The position numbers and the translations under genes were made by a program. 37,818 nucleotides of DNA, taken from assembly GCA_044866075.1 (NCBI GenBank), contig JBIOTQ010000010.1, positions 1 through 37,818 on the forward strand. The letters run 5' to 3'. This DNA is from JBASRP01 sp044866075 (GTDB lineage: Bacteria; Actinomycetota; AC-67). The first letter of the stretch is position 1. Each line of letters starts with the position of its first letter. Of this stretch, positions 22,632-30,657 are shown one piece after another. Under the pieces are notes generated by a model. The model saw only the letters and a program-made list of their open reading frames with translations. It was not told where the DNA came from and did no database searches.

Positions 22632-23657
22632 TCACTCGACTTCGATACGGAGCGCCGCCGATCGCGAGGGATGGCGCAACTTGGACAGCGCTTTTGCCTC
22701 GAGCTGGCGGATGCGTTCGCGCGTGAGGCTGAAGACCTTGCCGACTTCTTCGAGCGTCAGCGGTTGTTCCCCGGTCAAGCCGAAGCGCATCGCGATGATC
22801 CTCTGCTCGCGCTCGTTGAGCGTCGCCACGACCTTCATCGCCTCGTCGTGACTGATGCCGGCCAGGACGTCGTCGAACCGCTCTCCGGCTTTCTCGTCCG
22901 GAACGAACTCGCCGAGCGTCGCGTCGCCCTCCTGCCCGACGGGCGTCTCGAGCGACAGGACGTAGGAGCCCATGCGCCGCAGTTCTCGGACGCGGTCGTA
23001 GGGGATCCAGGCCCTTTCCGCGATCTCCGCGTCGGTCGCCTCGCGCCCGAGCTCGGCCTCGAGCGAGATCTTCGCGCGGCTGATCTGCAGGAGCAGTTCG
23101 TGGACGTGCACCGGCAGCCGGATGACGCGGCTCCGGTCGGCCACGCCGCGCTGGATCGCCTGCCGGATCCACCACGTCGCGTAAGTGGAGAACTTGAAGC
23201 CCTTCCGCCAATCGAACTTGACCACGCCGCGCATGAGTCCGATGTTGCCTTCCTGGATCAGATCCAGGAGCGGCAGCCCCGTCCAGCGATACTTGCGCGC
23301 CAGCGCGATGACGAGGCGCAGGTTGGCGTTGATCATCTCCTCGCGCGCTCTGCGGCCTTCGGCGCGCAGCTTTTCGTCCTTGCGGCGCTTGTGTGCGTCC
23401 TGCTTGGTCCGCGCGAGGATGCGCTTCTCGGCGCGCTCGCCCGCCTCGATCGCTTTCGCGAGCTCGACCTCACGCTCGGCGGTGAGGAGGGCGTACCGCC
23501 CCACTCCGTTCAGATAGGCGCCGAGGGTATCGAGGTCGGCGGGTCGCTCGAATGCGGTCGGCTCGATCTGCTCGAGGAGTTCGGTGACCTCAGACTCGTC
23601 TAGATCTTCGATCTCGTCGGGCGCGACCTCGGTCGTTGTGGCATCAGGATCTAGCAA
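22632..23657 (-). CDS. Sigma70-family RNA polymerase sigma factor (group 1/2)
   Basis: The 341-residue factor has region 1.2 (DTLGAYLNGVGRYALLTAER, 43-62), a charged insert of about 25 residues (82-106, rich in Lys and Arg), region 2 (NLRLVIALARKY, LDLIQEGNIGLMRGV, GFKFSTYATWWIRQAI), region 3 and the region 4 helix-turn-helix (LTLEEVGKVFSLTRERIRQL) ending in LRHPSR. Full regions 1.2 to 4.2 place it with primary (SigA/HrdB) or primary-like sigma factors; region 1.1 is absent or replaced by an acidic start, so I leave the symbol blank. TTG 23657 is the only start that keeps region 1.2, but its ribosome-binding site is weak. A small basic protein gene follows within the same transcript. Confidence 0.9.
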   Translation of the reverse strand: MLDPDATTTEVAPDEIEDLDESEVTELLEQIEPTAFERPADLDTLGAYLNGVGRYALLTAEREVELAKAIEAGERAEKRILARTKQDAHKRRKDEKLRAEGRRAREEMINANLRLVIALARKYRWTGLPLLDLIQEGNIGLMRGVVKFDWRKGFKFSTYATWWIRQAIQRGVADRSRVIRLPVHVHELLLQISRAKISLEAELGREATDAEIAERAWIPYDRVRELRRMGSYVLSLETPVGQEGDATLGEFVPDEKAGERFDDVLAGISHDEAMKVVATLNEREQRIIAMRFGLTGEQPLTLEEVGKVFSLTRERIRQLEAKALSKLRHPSRSAALRIEVE

Positions 23658-23693
23658 TAGATCGTCCGGCGCCGTTGGGGGGTCACGCGCACC

Positions 23694-23724
23694 ATTGTAG
23701 GTGCTTTTCGCCCGCCGCGTTCGA
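23694..23724 (-). promoter_or_regulatory. Possible sigma-factor gene promoter
   Basis: TACAAT at 23699-23694 on the minus strand is one base from the -10 consensus and lies 36 bases before the TTG start. The best upstream partner, TCGAAC, sits at a long spacing of 19 bases, so the -35 is weak. Confidence 0.35.
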
Positions 23725-23731
23725 CGGGTTT

Positions 23732-24136
23732 TCAGTTGAACGCAGAGACGATACCTCCGACGATCATGAACGTCAGGAGCGAGTTCCCCGAGTTGATGAG
23801 GATCAGCCCCCACGGACGGGCTTCGAAGACCGACCCGGTCACGGCCGTCGAGACCACGAACCCGGCCCACATGACGGCGCCGACGAGCAAGCCTTCTCCG
23901 AATCCCTCGGCGGCCGCCCACTGCGTGACGTAGCTCATGACGATCGCGAGGATGAACGCGCCCACGATCGCGAACATGTAACCGATGCCGCCCTGCGCGC
24001 GCAGCTCCTCGCGACTCTTGCCGATGAAGTTCATCCAGTCCTTCGCGAACAGCGGCCCGTACCACAGGCCGCCGATCACCATCGCGGCGACGACCGAGAT
24101 GACGACCCCGACCCAATCGATCGTGACGTCCGGCAT
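23732..24136 (-). CDS. DUF1761 family membrane protein
   Basis: The 134-residue protein has four membrane helices: WVGVVISVVAAMVIGGLWYG (8-27), YMFAIVGAFILAIVMSYV (53-70), LLVGAVMWAGFVVSTAV (83-99) and WGLILINSGNSLLTFMIVGG near the end. The GGLWYGPLFAKDWM motif after helix 1 is characteristic of DUF1761, an uncharacterised family. GGAGGAGGT lies five bases before ATG 24136. It is upstream of the sigma-factor gene on the same strand, with a 74-base gap holding a possible separate promoter. Confidence 0.88.
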   Translation of the reverse strand: MPDVTIDWVGVVISVVAAMVIGGLWYGPLFAKDWMNFIGKSREELRAQGGIGYMFAIVGAFILAIVMSYVTQWAAAEGFGEGLLVGAVMWAGFVVSTAVTGSVFEARPWGLILINSGNSLLTFMIVGGIVSAFN

Positions 24137-24283
24137 ATGACCTCCTCCGCTCGGGGGGTCTCCCATCGAAGAGGCTAACGCGCGGGGGGTATCACTCCGG
24201 GGAAGCTGGAAAGTGCGAGCGAGATGGACACGCGCGCGCCGCGCTCGGGTCCTAACGCTCATCACGAGGCGAAGAAACTTCGT

Positions 24284-24356
24284 GGGTTGAACCCGGTTTG
24301 TTCTCGCGGAAACGGGGAACAAAGCGAGCCGCCCGGTGTGTGCCGCCGTGGGGGCG
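24284..24356 (+). promoter_or_regulatory. Inverted repeats in the subtilase gene leader
   Basis: Three structures precede the subtilase gene: a perfect palindrome GGGTTGAACCC at 24284-24294, a 7-bp stem TTTGTTC/GAACAAA (24297-24303 with 24317-24323, 13-base loop), and GCCGCC/GGCGGC around 24342-24356. The 24137-24384 interval is otherwise without a gene. The first could be an operator and the others leader hairpins; no named riboswitch consensus is recognised. Confidence 0.4.
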
Positions 24357-24384
24357 GCCCGGCCGATCCGGAGGGGGAGCAGAT

Positions 24385-25599
24385 ATGAAGAGGCTGGTCA
24401 TCGCGCTCGTCGCGCCGTTGCTGATCCTCGCGGCGATTCCAGTCGCTGCGAGCGCTTCGAGCGATAAGACCGTTCTCGTCAAGTACAAGCGCGGAACGTC
24501 GCAGGCCGACAAGCACCGGGCCGAAGCGTCGGTCAAAGGAGAGAAAGCGAACAGCCTCGCCTTCATCCAGACCGATGTGCTTCGCGTGAAGGACCAGAAA
24601 AACTCGGTCGCGACGCTGAAGCGCAACAAGCACGTCGAGTTCGTCGAAGCCAACACGCAGTCGAAGCACATCCTCGCGTCGAACCCGAACGACCCGTCGT
24701 TCGGCCAGCAGTGGAACTTCAACAACGCGAACGACGCCGACATCGACGGTCCGGAAGGATGGGCTTTCGCGTACGGGACCAACGCACTCGGGCAGACGTT
24801 GTTCCCGACGGCGATGAACGGTCCGGTCATCGGGATCGTCGATACCGGCATCGCGCAGAACCACCCGGATCTGAGCGGCAAGCTCGTCGCGTGCGCGAAC
24901 GCGCTGACGTCGCTGGGCATCGTTTCGAACGGCAACTGCGGTGACGACAACGGCCACGGTACGCACGTGTCCGGGATCGCAACCGCGCGGACGAACAACG
25001 CCACCGGCGTCGCCGGGACGGCGCCGGGCTCGCGCATCGCGATGTGCAAGGCGTTGAACGCAGGCGGGCTGGGGTGGCAGGCGGACATCGACGCGTGCAT
25101 GAACTGGCTCCGGCAGCAGGGCGTGGCCGTGATATCGATGAGCCTCGGCGGCGGCTCGTCCGCCAGCGAACAGGCGGCCGTCGCGAACATCTGGAACAAC
25201 GGCAACGGCACGCTGATGGTGGCCGCGGCCGGGAACGACGGCGACAGCTCGACCGAGTATCCCGCCGGCTACGCGGAGGTCGTCTCGGTCGCATCGACGG
25301 ACCGCAACGACGCGCACTCTTCGTTTTCGAACAAGAACTCGGACGTCGAGGTTGCCGCGCCCGGCTCGGACGTGTACTCGACCTACGCGATCGGACCGGT
25401 CAACGGCTACTCAACGCTCTCCGGAACATCGATGGCGACGCCGCACGCCGGCGGCGTGGCCGCGATGATCAAGCTGCTCCACCCGGGGTACAACGCCGGC
25501 GCCTTGCGCAGCGCGCTGGACGCCGCGGTTGACGACAAGGGAGCGGCGGGCAGAGACAACGTCTTCGGGTTCGGGCGCCTGACGCTGACGAAGATCTAG
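24385..25599 (+). CDS. Secreted subtilisin-like serine protease (S8 family)
   Basis: The 404-residue preproprotein has a signal peptide (MKRLVIALVAPLLILAAIPV, cut after ASA at 22-24), an inhibitor-I9-like propeptide (about 28-95, VLVKYKRGTSQADKHRAEAS to VEFVEAN) and the catalytic domain. The triad is Asp153 (GIVDTGI), His191 (GHGTHVSG) and Ser349 (GTSMATPHAGG), with oxyanion Asn284 (AAAGND). The domain resembles the thermitase/subtilisin group: DPSFGQQWNF opens the mature enzyme. Maturation would be by self-cleavage outside the membrane. ATG 24385 follows a G-rich AGGGGGAG by six bases; an ATG at 24298 would add 29 residues before the signal peptide. A hairpin follows the stop. Confidence 0.96.
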   Translation: MKRLVIALVAPLLILAAIPVAASASSDKTVLVKYKRGTSQADKHRAEASVKGEKANSLAFIQTDVLRVKDQKNSVATLKRNKHVEFVEANTQSKHILASNPNDPSFGQQWNFNNANDADIDGPEGWAFAYGTNALGQTLFPTAMNGPVIGIVDTGIAQNHPDLSGKLVACANALTSLGIVSNGNCGDDNGHGTHVSGIATARTNNATGVAGTAPGSRIAMCKALNAGGLGWQADIDACMNWLRQQGVAVISMSLGGGSSASEQAAVANIWNNGNGTLMVAAAGNDGDSSTEYPAGYAEVVSVASTDRNDAHSSFSNKNSDVEVAAPGSDVYSTYAIGPVNGYSTLSGTSMATPHAGGVAAMIKLLHPGYNAGALRSALDAAVDDKGAAGRDNVFGFGRLTLTKI

Positions 25600-25615
25600 A
25601 GCCGCCCGCAAACGT

Positions 25616-25646
25616 GCGGCGGGTCGCCGAATAGGCGGCCCGCCGC
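25616..25646 (+). terminator. Hairpin after the subtilase gene
   Basis: A 13-bp stem with one mismatch (25616-25628 with 25634-25646; GCGGCGGGTCGCC against GGCGGCCCGCCGC) and a 5-base loop GAATA starts 17 bases after the stop. No T run follows, so it may act as a Rho-independent-like or RNA-stabilising hairpin. Confidence 0.55.
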
Positions 25647-25664
25647 GCCATATCCTGTGGCGTC

Positions 25665-27188
25665 ATGGAGCCGGCCGAACGGTCTCGGCTCGCCGAGGTG
25701 CTCGGCGCGCTGTCGCTGGTCACCGATCTCACGCGCGGCCATCCCGATGAGGAGGCGCTGCGCGCGTGCCTGATCGCGACGCGGCTCGCTGCGTCGACGG
25801 GAGTCGAAGGCGCCGAGTTGTCGGACGTCTACTACGCGACGCTGTTGCGGTTCCTCGGCTGCACCGCGACGTCGCACGACTACGCGACGTTCTTGGGCGG
25901 CGACGACATCGCGGTCCGGCGTCGCGCGGACATGACCGACTTCGCTCACCCACGCCAGACGCTCGCTTTCCTGTTGAGTCTCGGCACCGGATCTCCCGTG
26001 AGGCGCGCGGTGCAGCTCCTCGGCGCGAAGGCCGTCGCCGAGGAAGGAACGCGCGCGCACTGCGACGTCGCGATTCGGCTGGCGGATCGCGTGGGACTCC
26101 GTGGGGGCGTGCGGCGCGCGTTGAACGCGATGTTCGAGCGGTGGGACGGCAAGGGCGGCCCGAACGCGATCGCCGGCGAGACCATCGACCCCGCAGCGCG
26201 CTTCGCATCCGTGGCGTTCACCGTCGCGATGTTCGAGCCGCTCGGCGCCGCCGAAAGCGCCGTGCGCAAGTGGTCGGGCGGCGTCCTCGACCCCTCGATC
26301 TGTGACGCCTTCGTGAAGAACGCCGACGCGCTGCTCGACGAGGGCCGATCGGTCGACCCGTGGACCGCCGTTCTCGACGCCGAACCCGGCCCGCCACGCA
26401 CGATCCTCGAGAACGAGCTCGACGAGATCGTCGCCGTCTTCGCGGACCTGGTCGACCTGAAGTCGCCGTTCCTCCACGGCCACTCCCCCGGCGTCGGCGA
26501 CCTCGCCTCGCGCGCCGCGCCCGCGCTCGGCGTCGACCCGACGTTCGCGCGCCGCGCCGGCATGCTCCACGACCTCGGTCGCGTGGGCGTCTCGACCGGC
26601 ACGTGGGAGAAGCCGGGACCGCTGACGACCGGCGAGTGGGAGCAGGTCCGCCTGCACGCCTATCACGCGGAGAGGATCCTGCTGCGCGCGCCCGCGCTGG
26701 CGCGCCATGCGGATGCGGCGGGCGCGCACCACGAGCGCCTCGACGGGAGCGGCTACCACCGCGGCGCGAAGGCGGCTGCGCTCAACGCGGAGGCGCGCCT
26801 GATCGCCGCCGCCGACATGTACCACGCGCTCATCTCGGAGCGGCCGTACCGCCCGCCGTTCGACCCGCAACGCGCCGCCGCGATGCTTCACGCCGACGCG
26901 GCCACCGGCAAGCTCGATCGTGACGCGGTCGCCGCGGTCCTCACCGCGGCCGGCCAAGCGGCACCTCCTCGCAGGCGCGAGGGCCCGGCAGGACTGACCG
27001 AACGCGAGACCGAGGTCGTCCGCCTGCTCGCGCGCGGACTTTCCGAGAAGCAGGCTGCGTCGGCGCTGCACGTCTCGAAGTCGACCGTGCACACGCATGT
27101 GCAGCACATCTACGAGAAGACGGGCCTCTCGAGCAGGGCCGGGCTGGCGCTCTTCGCGATCGAGAACGGCCTCGTAAATATCCCCTGA
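25665..27188 (+). CDS. Tandem HD-domain phosphohydrolase-like protein with LuxR DNA-binding domain
   Basis: The 507-residue protein has three parts. Residues about 40-200 look like a degenerate HD domain with RWDGKGGPNAIAGETI where intact copies have ERLDGSGYP. Residues about 250-415 form an HD-GYP-like domain with MLHDLGRVGVS (His302-Asp303) and HHERLDGSGYHRG (355-367); the GYP motif reads GYH. Residues 440-505 are a LuxR helix-turn-helix (GLTERETEVVRLLARGLSEK and STVHTHVQHIYEKTGL). HD-GYP proteins hydrolyse cyclic di-GMP; whether this variant does, or only senses a nucleotide to control DNA binding, is unknown. Similar HD plus LuxR proteins occur in mycobacteria and relatives. No membrane segment is present. 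Confidence 0.88.
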   Translation: MEPAERSRLAEVLGALSLVTDLTRGHPDEEALRACLIATRLAASTGVEGAELSDVYYATLLRFLGCTATSHDYATFLGGDDIAVRRRADMTDFAHPRQTLAFLLSLGTGSPVRRAVQLLGAKAVAEEGTRAHCDVAIRLADRVGLRGGVRRALNAMFERWDGKGGPNAIAGETIDPAARFASVAFTVAMFEPLGAAESAVRKWSGGVLDPSICDAFVKNADALLDEGRSVDPWTAVLDAEPGPPRTILENELDEIVAVFADLVDLKSPFLHGHSPGVGDLASRAAPALGVDPTFARRAGMLHDLGRVGVSTGTWEKPGPLTTGEWEQVRLHAYHAERILLRAPALARHADAAGAHHERLDGSGYHRGAKAAALNAEARLIAAADMYHALISERPYRPPFDPQRAAAMLHADAATGKLDRDAVAAVLTAAGQAAPPRRREGPAGLTERETEVVRLLARGLSEKQAASALHVSKSTVHTHVQHIYEKTGLSSRAGLALFAIENGLVNIP

Positions 27189-27275
27189 AGAGAGGATAGG
27201 ACCCGGCCCTCGGCCCCCCTACCTTCGTGCCAGAGGAAGGCCACACCGGTGGCAAAGGACGCGAAGGAGGAGGCC

Positions 27276-27701
27276 ATGTCGGACCCCAAAGTGATCGAGC
27301 GCCGCTACTACGAAGCGCTCAACGCGCGGAAGTACGACACGTACGAGGAGCTGTTCACCGAGGACGTCGGGGTCATCGCCAGCGGCGGCATCCAGCTGCG
27401 TGGCATCGACGCGATGCGCGAGTTCGACCGCAGCTGGTTCACCGCCTTCCCCGACCACGTGATCACGCTGCAGAGCCAAGTTGCGGACGGCGCGACCGTC
27501 GCCAGCGAGAACGTCTTCACCGGTACGCACACCGGCGTGCTGAAGACGCCGGCCGGCGACATCCCGCCGACCGGCGCGACGGTCGAGGGTCACTACGTGG
27601 CGGTGCTGAAGGTCCGCGGCGACAAGATCGCCTCGTTCCGCGCGTACATCGATCGGATGGAGTTGCTCGAAGCGCTCGGGATCGTTCCCACGCCGGCATA
27701 G
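27276..27701 (+). CDS. SnoaL-like/NTF2-fold protein
   Basis: The 141-residue protein folds as one SnoaL-like (NTF2) cone: IERRYYEALNARKYDTYEEL helices, LRGIDAMREFDRSWFTAFPD, then four strands ending GHYVAVLKVRGDKIASFRAY. The family includes polyketide cyclases, dehydratases and many proteins with no activity assigned; the ester-cyclase subgroup is the nearest. GAAGGAGGAGG lies three to five bases before ATG 27276. A GTG at 27249 would add nine residues spanning that site and is less likely. The next gene encodes two copies of a related fold, so the pair may share a ligand. Confidence 0.85.
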   Translation: MSDPKVIERRYYEALNARKYDTYEELFTEDVGVIASGGIQLRGIDAMREFDRSWFTAFPDHVITLQSQVADGATVASENVFTGTHTGVLKTPAGDIPPTGATVEGHYVAVLKVRGDKIASFRAYIDRMELLEALGIVPTPA

Positions 27702-27767
27702 GACCTGCTACCCGTTGAATCGCGACCGCGCCGTTCAGTAGCGTGGTTGCGACCGAGGAGGTGGCCG

Positions 27768-28658
27768 ATGTCGGAGCAGAACAAGGAGTTGTGGCGGCAG
27801 TTCACCAAGGTGTGGGACGCGGGGGACGTCGCCTCGTTCGGGGATCTGATGGCGGGTGACGTCGTCGACCACGGAGCGTTCCCGGGTACCGCGCCGGGCC
27901 TTGAAGGCGTCAAGCAGCTGAACCTCATGCTTCTCGAGGCATTTCCGGACCGTGCGACCGAAGTGCACGAGGTCATCGCCGAAAAGGACCAGATCGCTGC
28001 GCTGCACACGGCCCGCGCGACGAACACCGGCCCCTTTATGGGCATGCCGGCGACGGGCCGACCGATGGAGGTCACGACGATCCACATCGCGCGTATCGCC
28101 GAGGGAAAGATCGCCGAGCACTACGGTCTCCTCGATCAAGGCGGGCTCATGATGCAGCTCGGTCTCATGCCGATGCCGCCGGGCACGGAGTCGTGGCGGC
28201 CGCCGCCGACGAGCCCGCAAGTGAAGGGCAAGGGGTCCGGAGACCCGAACGCCGCGCGCGCGGCGATGCAGCGGATGGTCGACGCGATGCGCGCCGGCCG
28301 GCAGGACGAGATCCTCGAGCAGATCGCGCCCGACGTGGTGGATCATGCCGCGATGCCGGGCCAGGGCCCGGGGAAGGACGGCGTCCGCTGGCGCTTCGAG
28401 CAACTCTTCGCGGGGATGACCGAGCCGGACTTCGTCGTGCAGGCGAGCGTCGGTGAAGGGCCGTACCTGTCGCAGGCCTACACGTTTTCGGCGACGCACA
28501 CCGGCCCGATGATGGGGATGCCCCCGACGAACAAGCCGTTCCAGATCAACGCGATCGACTTCGTCCGCTTCGAGAACGGCAAGATGCGCGAGCACTGGGG
28601 CTTGATCGACATCCCATCGATGATGATGCAGTTGGGGTTGATGCCGCCGCCGGCCTGA
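27768..28658 (+). CDS. Internally duplicated SnoaL-like protein
   Basis: The 296-residue protein holds two SnoaL-like domains, about 1-137 and 160-296. The copies align well: VVDHGAFPGTAPG (32-44) with VVDHAAMPGQGPG (190-202), TNTGPFMGMPATGRP (85-99) with ATHTGPMMGMPPTNKP (242-257), and both end with an MMQLGLMP motif. The linker is Pro/Gly/Lys-rich. VDH and the GPxMGMP loop are features of the ester-cyclase (SnoaL) group, in which Asp and His act in catalysis. Fusion of two copies in one chain would form an internal dimer. GAGGAGGT lies seven bases before ATG 27768; an upstream ATG at 27747 would include that site in the coding region. Confidence 0.88.
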   Translation: MSEQNKELWRQFTKVWDAGDVASFGDLMAGDVVDHGAFPGTAPGLEGVKQLNLMLLEAFPDRATEVHEVIAEKDQIAALHTARATNTGPFMGMPATGRPMEVTTIHIARIAEGKIAEHYGLLDQGGLMMQLGLMPMPPGTESWRPPPTSPQVKGKGSGDPNAARAAMQRMVDAMRAGRQDEILEQIAPDVVDHAAMPGQGPGKDGVRWRFEQLFAGMTEPDFVVQASVGEGPYLSQAYTFSATHTGPMMGMPPTNKPFQINAIDFVRFENGKMREHWGLIDIPSMMMQLGLMPPPA

Positions 28659-28771
28659 CCACACTTCAGATGCGGAGGTGACGGATCGAGGTGTCGGCGA
28701 GCCGCCGGGTGGTTGTCGCGAGCGAAATGAGCGCATCCACTCCGTAGAGCGAACGTATGTCGCTCTGCGGG

Positions 28772-28789
28772 TTCGGCATGTGCGCCGAA
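28772..28789. repeat. Inverted repeat upstream of the beta-propeller gene
   Basis: TTCGGC at 28772-28777 pairs with GCCGAA at 28784-28789 around six bases. CATGTGC within it (28777-28783) recurs at 28805-28811. The 214-base gap before the propeller gene is otherwise without a gene, so this may be an operator. Confidence 0.3.
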
Positions 28790-28872
28790 GTAGTGCATCT
28801 GCGTCATGTGCCTCCCCAACCATCGGCCTAGGTTCGACTTGCCAAGCGGCGCCGAGGGGCGAGGGGGAAACC

Positions 28873-30645
28873 ATGGGGGCGCGGCGAGCGATCCGGCTCA
28901 TTGCGACATTGCTGTTTGCGGTTACCGGGGTGGTGGGCCTGTCGGCTGGACCGGCTAACGCGCAAGAGGTTCTTTGGCTCCGCCAGTACGGAACCCCGCA
29001 GATAGATCTCGGGCTCGGAGCGGCAACGGACGCGGAAGGCAACGTGATCGTGGTCGGAGTGACGACCGGTGCGCTGGCGCGACCCAACGACAACGGTCAG
29101 GTCGACGCCTTCGTTCGCAAGATCTCAAGGTCTGGCGGTGAGAGCTGGACTGTGCAGTTCGGGTCCGGCGGCGACATCGCTTACTACGTCGCTGTAGATC
29201 CCACCACCGGAAACGTGCACGTCAGCGGCAGGACGGTGGGATCGACTCAGCGCGAACGGGATCTCGGGCTCGGCGACGCGTTCGTGCAGACCTACGACCA
29301 AAGCGGAGCATTTCTGAGGCGAGACCAGTTCGGCTCGGCGGGCGACGACGAGGCCGTCGGATTGGCGACCGACGGAGCCGGCAACCTGTTCGTCGGGGGC
29401 CGGATCGGCGTCCGGCACGACCCCATCAACAACCCGGACTCGTACGACAACTACGCCTTCGTCCGGAAGTACAACAGTCAAGGCGTTCAGCAGTGGCACA
29501 AGCAGTGGGGGACCGACCAACCGTACGGAAATCTGCAGAACCCGCAGACGATCGCCTATGGAGTGGCAACCTCTCCGGATGGTTCCGTGTACGTCACGGG
29601 CCTCACCGATTGGGACTCCGAGACGCCGACGAGCGGAGACCCTTCGGAGATCCAGACCGTGTTCTTGCGGAAGCTAGACGGCGCCACCGGTGATCGCCTG
29701 AACGGCGTGCAGTTCGGTTCCGGCATGGATGCCGAGGGAAACGAGGGGACCGATCGCGCCCTCGCCGTCGCGACCGATTCCTCGGGAAACGTGTTCATGG
29801 GCGGGGGCCTTTCCCCGCCCAACCCCGGCAACGAGCAGCCGGTCTCCGACGACGGATTCCTTCGGAAGTACAACTCTAATCTTCAGCTCGTGTGGGAGCG
29901 GACGGTGACCGGAAGCGGATTCGTCGAAGTCGTCGGCGTCGCGACCGATCCGACGGGCAACGCCTATGTCGTGGGTTGCTTCGGGGGAACGGCTAGGTGC
30001 ATCGCCAACGGCGCGGAGTCGGGCTTCGTTCGTCAGTTCCTGCCCGGTGGGCAGCTCGGCTGGACGCACACGTTCGATACCCCCGGCTCGGACGAGGTGT
30101 TCGGCGTGGCGATCGGCGCAGGAAACATGTACGTCTCGGGTCTCACTACGGGAACGCTCGGGCAATCATCGGCCGGGTCGTTCGATGCGTTCGTGGGAAG
30201 GTTCGGTGTGTCGGTCGACCTCGCGGTCACCCAACAGGCGCCTGCGTCGGCCGCGGTCGGTCCGCAAACGTTCAATTACGAGATCAGCGTGACGCATCAA
30301 TCTGGCTCGGTGGCGGCGACGGGAGTCACTGTGACCGACACCTTGCCGCCAAGCGTGGCGTTCGAGACCGCGAGCGCCGGATGCACCTACAACCAAGGCG
30401 CGCACTTGGTGACATGCAATATCGCTTCGATCTCACCTGGGGCGCAGCCGGTGGCTTTGGTGATCACCGTGCGACCGGTCCTAGGAGGTACCGCCACCAA
30501 TAACGTGTCGGTCACCGCCGATCAGTTCGATCCCGATCCAGCGGACAACCAATCCGTGGCGACGACGAACATTAACGGCCCTTCGACGAGTCCCTCGGGG
30601 TGCGCAAACATCCCGCCGAACCATAAGCCGCCGATCTGTCCTTAG
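28873..30645 (+). CDS. Secreted SBBP-type beta-propeller protein with DUF11 domain
   Basis: The 590-residue product has a signal peptide (about 1-32, IRLIATLLFAVTGVVGLSAG, cut near ANAQ). It then has seven or so SBBP-like repeats, each with a pattern like DAEGNVIVVGVTTG, DGAGNLFVGGR, PDGSVYVTGLTD, DSSGNVFMGG, DPTGNAYVVG, followed by FVRK or FLRK. A DUF11 domain at about 442-565 (VTVTDTLPPSVAFETASAGC) leads to a Pro-rich tail with two cysteines. Such proteins bind or scaffold at the cell surface; no catalytic residues are visible. Its codon use and Asn/Gln content look less G+C-biased than neighbours, though I have not computed this. GAGGGGG lies five bases before ATG 28873. Confidence 0.85.
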   Translation: MGARRAIRLIATLLFAVTGVVGLSAGPANAQEVLWLRQYGTPQIDLGLGAATDAEGNVIVVGVTTGALARPNDNGQVDAFVRKISRSGGESWTVQFGSGGDIAYYVAVDPTTGNVHVSGRTVGSTQRERDLGLGDAFVQTYDQSGAFLRRDQFGSAGDDEAVGLATDGAGNLFVGGRIGVRHDPINNPDSYDNYAFVRKYNSQGVQQWHKQWGTDQPYGNLQNPQTIAYGVATSPDGSVYVTGLTDWDSETPTSGDPSEIQTVFLRKLDGATGDRLNGVQFGSGMDAEGNEGTDRALAVATDSSGNVFMGGGLSPPNPGNEQPVSDDGFLRKYNSNLQLVWERTVTGSGFVEVVGVATDPTGNAYVVGCFGGTARCIANGAESGFVRQFLPGGQLGWTHTFDTPGSDEVFGVAIGAGNMYVSGLTTGTLGQSSAGSFDAFVGRFGVSVDLAVTQQAPASAAVGPQTFNYEISVTHQSGSVAATGVTVTDTLPPSVAFETASAGCTYNQGAHLVTCNIASISPGAQPVALVITVRPVLGGTATNNVSVTADQFDPDPADNQSVATTNINGPSTSPSGCANIPPNHKPPICP

Positions 30646-30657
30646 CTCGGCACGGAC

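Noticed and set aside
23658..23697. Possible leader peptide (ATG 23697, 14 codons) before the sigma factor
   Set aside because: Its ATG overlaps the predicted -10 box TACAAT, so it would not be in that transcript, and it has no ribosome-binding site.
24284..24384. Cyclic di-AMP or other named riboswitch before the subtilase
   Set aside because: The stems do not show the conserved loop sequences of any riboswitch I know.
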